This document shows positions 1 through 4,899 of a DNA stretch of 6,226 nucleotides, in pieces. This DNA comes from Paracoccaceae bacterium. GTDB taxonomy: Bacteria > Pseudomonadota > Alphaproteobacteria > Rhodobacterales > Rhodobacteraceae. Numbering within the stretch: position 1 is the first letter of the stretch; every line of letters starts with the position of its first letter. A program made the translations under genes and the position numbers. The notes beneath the pieces were generated by a model, which saw only the letters and a list, made by a program, of their open reading frames with translations, was not told the DNA's origin and searched no databases. Where the stretch lies: NCBI GenBank assembly GCA_007120685.1, contig SKNG01000423.1, positions 1 to 6,226 of the forward strand. Reading direction: 5' to 3'.

Positions 1-658
1 CCGTCGCCTCGGGCACCCGCGCCTGCAGGATCGCCAGTTCCCGCTCGAAGCCGGGAAAGCCCACCCAGTGATAGAGGCAGCGCCGCTTGAGCGCGTCATG
101 CACCTCGCGCGTGCGGTTCGAGGTCAGGATGACGATGGGCGGCTCGGCCGCCGTGACCGGGCCCAGTTCGGGGATCGTCACCTGAAAGTCCGACAGCGCC
201 TCCAGCAGGAACGCCTCGAACGGCTCGTCGGTACGGTCCACCTCGTCGATCAGCAGCACCGGCGCACCTTCAGGATGCGGCTCCATCGCTTCCAGCAGCG
301 GCCGCCTGATCAGAAACTCGTCCGAGAAAACTTCTGACTGCAGTGCCGCGCGGTCGCGGACCCCGGCGGCCTCGGCGGTGCGGATGGCGATCATCTGCGC
401 GGCGAAGTTCCACTCATAGATCGCCGAGGCCGCATCCAGCCCCTCGTAGCACTGAAGCCGTATCAGCCGCCGCCCCAGCGCGGCGGCCAGCGCCTTGGCG
501 ATCTCGGTCTTGCCGACCCCGACCTCGCCTTCCAGAAACAGCGGCTTTCCCAGCGCCAGCGAAAGGAAGACTACCGTGCCAAGCGCCCGCCCGCAGACAT
601 ATTTCTGTGCCTTGAGCGCCGCGATCGTATCGTCGATGGATGCTGGAATTGATGTCAA
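1..658 (-). CDS. MoxR/CoxD-type AAA+ ATPase, N-terminal 219 residues (runs off left edge)
   Basis: This is a MoxR-family AAA+ ATPase. Relatives such as CoxD act as chaperones that mature metalloenzymes or partner with VWA-domain proteins, usually encoded next door. Visible in the sequence: Walker A GEVGVGKT at residues 44-51, Walker B VLLIDE at 134-139, a sensor-1-like TSN at 179-181, and an arginine pair in LKRRC at 190-194. The stretches RLIRLQCYEGLD (64-75) and RRCLYHWVGFP (192-202) are typical of the CoxD-like subgroup. I chose TTG at 658-656 as the start. An AGAGG ribosome binding site lies 8 nt upstream, an in-frame TAA lies just before that, and no ATG is available in this frame before the conserved region. 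Roughly 70-80 C-terminal residues should lie beyond position 1. The partner protein is outside the window, so the substrate is unknown. Confidence 0.92.
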   Translation of the reverse strand, partial: MTSIPASIDDTIAALKAQKYVCGRALGTVVFLSLALGKPLFLEGEVGVGKTEIAKALAAALGRRLIRLQCYEGLDAASAIYEWNFAAQMIAIRTAEAAGVRDRAALQSEVFSDEFLIRRPLLEAMEPHPEGAPVLLIDEVDRTDEPFEAFLLEALSDFQVTIPELGPVTAAEPPIVILTSNRTREVHDALKRRCLYHWVGFPGFERELAILQARVPEAT

Positions 659-750
659 AAGAACTGCCTCTGACCGTTTTTACATTCGCTGTAGAAGCGA
701 AGGATAGAGCTGTCCATGGGTTTTTCCCCCTAACAAGGACATCCAGAACG

Positions 751-846
751 ATGCGATTACCGACCTCCCGTAACGGGGCGCGGCTTGTCAAGTGTGCTTT
801 CGATTTGGTCGGCGGAATGGTGATTGACGGGACAGGGTGCGCATAA
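751..846 (+). pseudogene. Possible 31-residue ORF or gene remnant with amidohydrolase-like motif
   Basis: An ATG-to-TAA frame of 31 codons with AAGGA 11 nt upstream, which is rather far for a ribosome binding site. The peptide contains FDLVGGMVIDGTG (residues 18-30). This resembles the N-terminal signature of N-acyl-D-amino-acid deacylases and related amidohydrolases (usually D-L-V/L-I-R-G-G-x-V-I-D-G-T-G), but lacks the two residues between V and GG. The frame stops two residues later. I could not find the expected continuation in the other two frames. It may be a decayed amidohydrolase start, a small peptide, or chance. Confidence is low. Confidence 0.2.
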
Positions 847-987
847 GTCCGATGGAAGCGCCTGGAACCCGTCACCAATGTGCAGAGTCCGGACAGGAGT
901 GTTATCGCAAAGAGGTCGCTCAGGGTCTGTCGTGCCACGCTTTGCACCCCGATCAGGAAGTTGTCTTGGCTGCGGCACCAAGCCGTC

Positions 988-1015
988 TTTACATAACCAT
1001 AAATATAGTTATGAT
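988..1015 (+). promoter_or_regulatory. Sigma-70-like promoter of the arsR-permease-usp operon
   Basis: TTTACA (988-993) and TATGAT (1010-1015) each differ from the sigma-70 consensus by one base, with a 16-bp spacer. The predicted transcription start falls at about 1021-1023, on or beside the ATG of the repressor at 1022. No real Shine-Dalgarno precedes that ATG. The mRNA is therefore predicted to be leaderless or nearly so. Confidence 0.7.
992..1013. promoter_or_regulatory. 22-bp dyad, probable ArsR-family operator
   Basis: The dyad has the form CATAAC-n-ATA-nn-TAT-n-GTTATG: nine of eleven base pairs are symmetric, with mismatches only at the sixth step from the centre-distal side and at the centre. 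It fills the space between -35 and -10 and overlaps both elements, where a bound dimer would block RNA polymerase. ArsR/SmtB repressors bind AT-rich dyads of this kind in their own promoters. That this is the site of the neighbouring repressor is inferred from its position. Confidence 0.72.
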
Positions 1016-1021
1016 ACGAGC

Positions 1022-1342
1022 ATGAATGATCCGGTGACTTCCAGACAGATCGCTCAGGCGCTTGCCTCGTTGGGGCACGAAGCGCGCCTCGGGGTCTACC
1101 GGGTACTTGTGCGCGCTGGGGAGGCCGGGCTCAGCGTTGGGCAACTGGTCGAGGAACTGGGACTTCCGGCGTCGACACTCGCGCATCACTTGCGCATGCT
1201 TGTTCAATCGGGCCTCGTGATCCAGGAACGCAAGGGGCGCGAGGTCATCAACCGCCCGGATTTTGCGGCGATGGTCCGGATTTCCGCCTATCTTCAGGAA
1301 GAGTGCTGCGCCGGCGTGAAGCGCCGGACCGATGCGGCATAG
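1022..1342 (+). CDS. ArsR/SmtB-family winged-helix repressor with C-terminal Cys-Cys
   Basis: A 106-residue metal- or metalloid-sensing repressor of the ArsR family, probably a dimer that leaves its operator when the inducer binds. The winged helix runs from about residue 10 to 90. The segment LSVGQLVEELGLPASTLAHHL (37-57) contains the recognition helix, and VIQERKGREVINR (66-78) forms the wing. The only cysteines are C95 and C96, in EECCAGV. The vicinal pair sits near the C-terminus, as in the As(III) sensor AfArsR (Cys95, Cys96, Cys102), but the third cysteine is absent; Arg is at 102. It lacks the CxC-type site of the classic E. coli ArsR alpha-3 helix. The start at 1022 is preferred because homology begins there and the operator lies just upstream; the frame is open further upstream but that part crosses the promoter. 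It is followed 43 bp later by the permease, which it probably regulates. The inducer is inferred to be a soft, thiol-reactive metalloid. Confidence 0.9.
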   Translation: MNDPVTSRQIAQALASLGHEARLGVYRVLVRAGEAGLSVGQLVEELGLPASTLAHHLRMLVQSGLVIQERKGREVINRPDFAAMVRISAYLQEECCAGVKRRTDAA

Positions 1343-1385
1343 CTCTTTTTTTCCCTAATAAAACTAGATCACTGGAGATTTCGTG

Positions 1386-2435
1386 ATGACTGAAGTATCA
1401 GCCGCCTCCGAACCCGGCATAGGCGTCATGATCCGGCGGTCGGCTTCGCAACAGCGTGTCTGGTTGGCCAGTCTGGCGATCCTGCTGGTGCTGACCCTGC
1501 TCGATGTCGGGCAGGCGATGGCCAGCGCCCGGTTCGTGGCCGATGCGCTGTTTGGCACGGCGCCGTTCCTGATCCTGTCCATCGTTGTCGCGGCCTATGC
1601 CACGGCCAGCGGGGCCGACAACCTGATCGCGCGGGTCTTTGCCGGCTCGCCCCTCACAATGATAGCGCTGGCCGCGGCCTTTGGCGGGCTGTCGCCCTTC
1701 TGTTCCTGCGGCGTGATCCCCTTGATCGCAGCGCTTCTGGCCATGGGCGTTCCATTGTCGGCAGTCATGGCCTTCTGGCTGGCGTCGCCCGTCATCGACC
1801 CGTCGATGTTCGTGCTGACATCAGGGCTTCTGGGTGTCGAATTTGCCATTGCCAAGACGCTCGCCGCCATCGGCCTTGGGCTTTTCGGTGGCTATGTCAC
1901 CTTCACTCTGACCCGCGCGGGCAACCTGTCCGACGCGCTGCGCCCGGGCGTGGGCAACGGTGGTTGCGGGGCATCGTCGCTGCGCGGGTCCGGTATGGTG
2001 GCCTGGCGCTTCTGGCAGGACGTCCCGCGCCGCGCGAAATTCCGGAAAGAGGCCCTGTCCATAACGCTTTTCCTGATGAAATGGCTTACCCTGGCCTTCC
2101 TGCTGGAAAGCCTGATGCTGGCCTATGTGCCGGCCGACTGGATCGCCTCGGCCCTCGGTGGCCAAGGCTTCGCTCCCGTTCTGACCGCGACGCTTGCCGG
2201 CGTTCCGGCCTATCTGAACGGCTATGCGGCGCTGCCTTTGGTATCGGGGTTGATCACGCAGGGCATGGAACCGGGCGCGGGGTTGGCATTCCTTGTGGCC
2301 GGGGGCGTCACTTCGCTGCCCGCGGCCATCGCCGTCTTTGCGCTGGTGAAGCGGCGCGTCTTTGCGCTCTACATCGCCCTCGCCCTGGTCGGATCGCTAT
2401 CGAGCGGGCTTCTGTATCAGGCCTGGCTGTCATGA
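1386..2435 (+). CDS. ArsP-type permease (PF03773/DUF318), probable efflux pump
   Basis: A 349-residue inner-membrane permease of the ArsP_1 family. Characterised members such as Campylobacter ArsP export trivalent organoarsenicals; other members are uncharacterised or linked to Cu/Zn. Hydrophobic segments suggest about eight to ten membrane helices (near residues 25-45, 55-75, 90-110, 112-135, 140-175, 224-247, 262-290, 297-320, 325-348). The family signature SPFCSCGVIPL lies at 103-113, with C106 and C108. The second half repeats a related fold around GVPAYLNGYAALPLV (272-286). A third cysteine, C194, lies in a Gly/Ser-rich stretch of the central loop (188-203). I chose ATG 1386 because GGAG is 8 nt upstream; GTG 1383 is also possible but only 5 nt away. 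The gene sits behind an ArsR-type repressor and overlaps the downstream usp by ATGA, so it is co-transcribed. The substrate is inferred. Confidence 0.9.
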   Translation: MTEVSAASEPGIGVMIRRSASQQRVWLASLAILLVLTLLDVGQAMASARFVADALFGTAPFLILSIVVAAYATASGADNLIARVFAGSPLTMIALAAAFGGLSPFCSCGVIPLIAALLAMGVPLSAVMAFWLASPVIDPSMFVLTSGLLGVEFAIAKTLAAIGLGLFGGYVTFTLTRAGNLSDALRPGVGNGGCGASSLRGSGMVAWRFWQDVPRRAKFRKEALSITLFLMKWLTLAFLLESLMLAYVPADWIASALGGQGFAPVLTATLAGVPAYLNGYAALPLVSGLITQGMEPGAGLAFLVAGGVTSLPAAIAVFALVKRRVFALYIALALVGSLSSGLLYQAWLS

Positions 2436-2887
2436 GCGGCGGCATCAACCATATCCTCTGCGGTGTCGATGGCTCAGCCCCGGCCTGCATCGCGGCCGAG
2501 CGGGCAGCCAATCTGGCGGTTGCATTGGGTGCCCGATTGTCCTTTGTCGCCGTCGCCCGCGCAATCGTTCCTGATGAGGCGCTGGTCGGTTACATGCGCG
2601 ACGAGGGCCTTGGGGAAGCGCCGGTTCCGCTTCTTCCGCAGGCCGCCGAAAGCTGTCTGGACATGGCGCTCACCAGGGCGACTGACGCAGGATACACGGG
2701 CGCAGCGCGCATTGTCCGAACCGGCAAGGTGGCACCGGCCCTGATGTCCGTCGCCGATGAGATCGGGGCTGACGCGATCGCCATAGGCCGCCATCGGCGT
2801 TCGGGACTGCGTCGCGCTGTCGTCGGGTCGGTCGCCCAGGAGATTGCGGACCGCACGTCGCTGACCATCCTGTCCTACTGCTGCTAA
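2432..2887 (+). CDS. Universal stress protein (UspA family) with altered nucleotide motif and terminal Cys-Cys
   Basis: A single-domain Usp fold of 151 residues, probably a cytoplasmic dimer. The first strand is HILCGVDGS (7-15), with Asp13 in the usual adenine-contact position. The last part, GADAIAIGRHRRSGLRRAVV (112-131) followed by GSVAQEIAD (132-140), aligns with the ATP-binding motif G-x2-G-x9-G-S/T. The second glycine is Arg122 here, while G119, G132 and S133 remain. There are five cysteines (10, 19, 75, 150, 151), and the protein ends Tyr-Cys-Cys, unusual for this family. The start ATG overlaps the permease stop (ATGA), so translation is probably coupled to it. This ties the protein to the efflux operon. 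Its role there is not known; a thiol-based sensing or binding role is speculation. Confidence 0.9.
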   Translation: MSGGINHILCGVDGSAPACIAAERAANLAVALGARLSFVAVARAIVPDEALVGYMRDEGLGEAPVPLLPQAAESCLDMALTRATDAGYTGAARIVRTGKVAPALMSVADEIGADAIAIGRHRRSGLRRAVVGSVAQEIADRTSLTILSYCC

Positions 2888-3420
2888 GGCTGGGAGAAGG
2901 GCCATCTGTGCAGATGGGACCGAGGCGCGGCCCCGCCTGCGGCATCAAAACGCTCTCGCGGCAGCATGATGTTGGCCAGCGTGTAGCGGTCAGGCACCGT
3001 CAGTAATGCCGCCAGCCCTTCATTGAGAATGCCTGCCGGGCCACAATGGCGGCTGATCAGGCAATTGATGCCCTCGAGAAAGCACTCCACAAGGCCGAAA
3101 TCGGGCTCGGGCTTGCGGATGAGCGCGCCCAGATTGATTGCCGCCGGGCATGGCGCCAGCGAAAAGCCGCCCTGATAGCCGCGCGTGGCATCAAGATAGC
3201 CGAACTTCGCGTCCGGCGGGCAGAGGCGGTTGAACACCATGGCCCGCACCAGCGCTTCGACCTTGAGCTTGCGCTTGCCGGAGCGGAGGGCGCGGCCCAG
3301 AGCCTGGTCGAAGCCAAGCTCCTTCCACCGCTCATGCGACGCGAAGACATCGCCATGGGCGCGTGCGGGCACATGGATGATCTCGAACTTGGCGGGCTCA
3401 TCGCGGCCGGCTTGCCAGCT
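2884..3420 (-). pseudogene. Truncated, chimeric transposase-like ORF (IS1634/IS4-type N-terminal fragment)
   Basis: The open frame runs leftward to a TAG at 2886-2884, sharing two bases with the convergent usp stop codon. The segment at about 3405-3199 reads like the N-terminal region of IS1634-type transposases: HVPARAHGDVFASHERWKEL, then a GKRKLKVEALVRAMVFNRLC stretch. A full transposase of this type has well over 400 residues with a DDE core, which is absent. After about 3198 the frame continues for roughly 100 codons with high GC at third positions (including IRKPEPDFGLVECFLEGINC), a sequence I do not recognise and which does not match the expected continuation. The frame is open as far as an ATG at 3495, but the upstream part reads through a palindrome and is not homologous coding. 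I interpret it as a decayed IS piece joined to another coding fragment. Terminal inverted repeats were not identified. Confidence 0.55.
2902..2917. terminator. Short hairpin after the usp gene, weak terminator candidate
   Basis: CCATCTG-TG-CAGATGG forms a perfect inverted repeat 14 bp downstream of the usp stop. The tight centre leaves a 6-bp stem with a 4-nt loop. No T-run follows in either direction, so intrinsic termination is doubtful. It also lies near the 3' end of the transposase-like ORF on the other strand and may belong to that element. Confidence 0.3.
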
Positions 3421-3459
3421 AGTAGCGAAGCCGGTTGATTGGCTCGGGACGCAAAGGCA

Positions 3460-3477
3460 CCGGCGGAAAACGGGCTT
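3460..3477. repeat. 18-bp direct repeat, copy 1
   Basis: CCGGCGGAAAACGGGCTT matches the copy at 3537-3554 at 17 of 18 positions. This copy also forms the left arm of the hairpin at 3468-3491. Confidence 0.75.
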
Positions 3478-3491
3478 TGGAAAGCCCGTTT
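3468..3491 (-). terminator. Strong hairpin downstream of mltB, probable (bidirectional) terminator
   Basis: AAACGGGCTTT-GG-AAAGCCCGTTT is a perfect 11-bp inverted repeat. On the minus strand the descending arm ends in TTTT followed by CC, giving a short U-tract about 60-85 nt past the mltB stop. On the plus strand it is followed by only three T's. The GC-rich core with A/T flanks fits an intrinsic terminator for mltB. Confidence 0.55.
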
Positions 3492-3493
3492 GC

Positions 3494-3513
3494 ACGCGCC
3501 TTCGAAGGCGCGT
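3494..3513. repeat. Perfect 20-bp palindrome without spacer
   Basis: ACGCGCCTTCGAAGGCGCGT is its own reverse complement. It lies 2 bp from the neighbouring hairpin and between the two direct-repeat copies. In RNA it would form a stem capped by a small TTCG-containing loop, a stable tetraloop. It could assist termination, protect a 3' end, or be a repeated intergenic element. Confidence 0.8.
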
Positions 3514-3536
3514 TACCCGGCACCTGCCAAAGCGAC

Positions 3537-3554
3537 CCGGCGGGAAACGGGCTT
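3537..3554. repeat. 18-bp direct repeat, copy 2, overlapping the mltB stop codon
   Basis: CCGGCGGGAAACGGGCTT differs from copy 1 at one base. It includes two bases of the mltB stop codon (TAA, 3555-3553). In the mltB transcript it could pair with the same arm (3481-3490) that copy 1 pairs with. Confidence 0.75.
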
Positions 3555-4818
3555 ACCGGCGCCGCATCCGCTGCAACAGTGCCAGCGACACATAGCCGTC
3601 CGGCGCCATGCCATTGGCCGACTGCCAGTCGCGCACCGCCGCCAGCGAGCCTGAGCCGATGATCCCGTCGATCTCGCCCTGGTAGAAGCCCGCGCGCTGC
3701 AGATGGCGCTGCAACTCCTGGCGTTCATCGGCGCTCAGCGGCCGGTCGTCGCGCGGCCAGGCGGTCACGAAATCGCCGCCCCCGCGCAGCCGGTCGGCCA
3801 GATGGGCGATGGCGATCGCATAGGCATCGGCGTTGTTGTAGCGCTTGATGACATTGAAATTGCGGAAGGTCAGCAGCGCCGGGCCGCCCGCGCCGGCGGG
3901 GAACATCAGCGTCGCCTCGCCGGAGCCCGGCAGGCTTTGCCCGCGCTGCGCCTGAACCCCCAGCGCCCGCCAGGCATCCACCCCGCGCCGCGAGCCCGCC
4001 AGTCGGTTGTCGAAGCCGCTCGGCAGGCGCACCTCGACAATCGCGGGCTGCCCGGCCTGCCAGCCGAAGCGTTGCAGATAGGCCGCCGCCGAGGCCAGCG
4101 CGTCGGTGGGATCGTCCGACCAGATGTCGCGCCGCCCGTCGCCGGTGAAATCCACCGCATAGGCCAGATAGCTGGTGGGGATGAACTGCGTGTGGCCCAT
4201 CGCCCCGGCCCAGCTGCCGATCATCCGGTCCGGCGTGGTATCGCCGGCTTCCAGTATCTGCAGCGCAGCGATAAGCTGCTGCTCGAAGAACGCCCGCCGG
4301 CGCCCGTCATAGGCCAGCGTTGCCATCGCCTCGATGATCGGCGTATTGCCGCGCAGCCGGCCGTAAGAGCTTTCCAGCCCCCAGATCGCCACCACCACCT
4401 CACGCTCCACCCCGAAACGCTCCTCGATGGCGGCCAGGGTGCGGGCGTGGTCGCGCAGCGCGGCGCGGCCGTTCTCGATGCGGGTGTCGGACACCGCGGT
4501 GTCAAGATAGGCCCAGATCGGGCGCGAGAATTCCGGCTGATGGGCGTCACGGCGCAGCACATCCTCGTTATAGCCGATGCTGGCAAAGGCACGGTCGAAG
4601 GTGCGCGCTCTGATCCCCTCGCCCAGCGCGCGGGGGCGGAAGGCGCCGATCCAGCGGTCGAAACCGGCCGGGCGCGTGGCCGGGGTGGCGGTGGCCAGCC
4701 GTGTGGCCTCGACCGGGCGCGGCGCCGGATGCGGCGAACGGTCGATGAAGGCATTCACCCCGCCACAACCGGCAAGGGCGCTGATGACAATCCCTAGGGA
4801 GGCCGCGCGCAGCAACAT
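3553..4818 (-). CDS. mltB: MltB-family lytic murein transglycosylase, lipoprotein with peptidoglycan-binding domain
   Basis: A 421-residue enzyme of the GH103 (MltB/Slt35) family, which cleaves the MurNAc-GlcNAc bond to form 1,6-anhydro-MurNAc in the periplasm. The N-terminus is a lipoprotein signal with lipobox LAGC and Cys18, so it is probably anchored in the outer membrane. The catalytic domain spans about 50-345. The catalytic Glu149 lies in WGLESSYG, followed by the substrate-groove motif GAMGHTQFIPTSYL (205-218) and DFTGDGRRDIW (223-233), which matches the Ca-binding loop known in Slt35. NVIKRYNNADAYA (322-334) is a further family motif. A PG_binding_1-like domain fills 362-420. The ATG has AGGTG 4 nt upstream. 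It lies 80 bp downstream of the ABC ATPase on the same strand and has its own candidate promoter, so it is probably a separate unit. The sequence is intact. The symbol denotes the family; alphaproteobacteria often hold several paralogues. Confidence 0.93.
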   Translation of the reverse strand: MLLRAASLGIVISALAGCGGVNAFIDRSPHPAPRPVEATRLATATPATRPAGFDRWIGAFRPRALGEGIRARTFDRAFASIGYNEDVLRRDAHQPEFSRPIWAYLDTAVSDTRIENGRAALRDHARTLAAIEERFGVEREVVVAIWGLESSYGRLRGNTPIIEAMATLAYDGRRRAFFEQQLIAALQILEAGDTTPDRMIGSWAGAMGHTQFIPTSYLAYAVDFTGDGRRDIWSDDPTDALASAAAYLQRFGWQAGQPAIVEVRLPSGFDNRLAGSRRGVDAWRALGVQAQRGQSLPGSGEATLMFPAGAGGPALLTFRNFNVIKRYNNADAYAIAIAHLADRLRGGGDFVTAWPRDDRPLSADERQELQRHLQRAGFYQGEIDGIIGSGSLAAVRDWQSANGMAPDGYVSLALLQRMRRR

Positions 4819-4858
4819 GGGTCACCTGTTTGCTTGTTTTGTTTCCTGCTCGGGAACG

Positions 4859-4887
4859 ATCATAGCGCAAAACCGCAGGCCGATAAA
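4859..4887 (-). promoter_or_regulatory. Candidate promoter for mltB
   Basis: On the minus strand TATGAT (4864-4859) matches the -10 consensus at five of six bases. A poor -35, TTTATC (4887-4882), lies 17 bp upstream. The predicted start near 4852 gives a leader of about 34 nt with the AGGTG ribosome binding site. Only the -10 is convincing. Confidence 0.4.
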
Positions 4888-4899
4888 GCGCGCCGCGCT
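4887..4899 (-). terminator. Small GC hairpin at the 3' end of the ABC ATPase gene
   Basis: AGCGC-GGC-GCGCT on the minus strand starts at the stop codon of the ABC gene and is followed by TTATC. The stem has only 5 bp and the T-run is short, so this is a weak intrinsic terminator at best. It overlaps the proposed -35 of mltB. Confidence 0.3.

Larger units (their letters stand above)
659..1021. other. Intergenic spacer between divergent moxR-like and arsR-like genes
   Basis: About 360 bp without a confident gene, visibly less GC-rich than the flanking genes. It holds a small inverted repeat TTCGCT-gtaga-AGCGAA at 685-701, which lies 27-43 nt upstream of the moxR-like TTG start and could be a regulator site or a chance hairpin. 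A 31-codon ORF lies at 751-846 and the arsR promoter at the right end (both listed separately). No clear sigma-70 promoter for the moxR-like gene is visible. The spacer is long for this kind of genome and may be decayed coding sequence. Confidence 0.6.

Noticed and set aside
751..846. Reading KCAFDLVGG as the N-terminus of an exopolysaccharide sugar transferase
   Set aside because: Similarity covers only a few residues and the hydrophobic segment that should follow is absent. The amidohydrolase-like reading fits slightly better.
414..947. Minus-strand 177-codon frame spanning the moxR start and spacer
   Set aside because: Its 3' part is the moxR-like gene in the wrong frame, and the 5' part shows no recognisable domain.
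824..1021. Upstream extension of the ArsR frame to an ATG at 824
   Set aside because: The extension would translate through the promoter and operator, and has no family similarity. The ArsR fold begins right after the ATG at 1022.
1311..1352. Hairpin CCGGCG-tgaag-CGCCGG followed by a run of seven T's between arsR and the permease
   Set aside because: The T-run begins 18 nt after the stem, too far for an intrinsic terminator or attenuator, and the stem is inside the arsR coding sequence.
1964..2431. Upstream extension of the Usp frame overlapping the permease
   Set aside because: The frame is open but the sequence is Arg/Gly-rich with no domain, and the permease in the other frame is clearly the real gene. 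The Usp fold starts at the ATG overlapping the permease stop.
3046..3438. Plus-strand 130-codon open frame, hypothetical helical protein
   Set aside because: It lies antisense to the transposase-like frame, whose minus-strand translation has recognisable family features. The plus reading looks like a composition-driven shadow rich in Ala/Arg.
3703..4797. Plus-strand 364-codon open frame opposite mltB
   Set aside because: The minus strand encodes an intact MltB with catalytic and lipobox motifs. The plus frame is low-complexity and has no recognisable domain.
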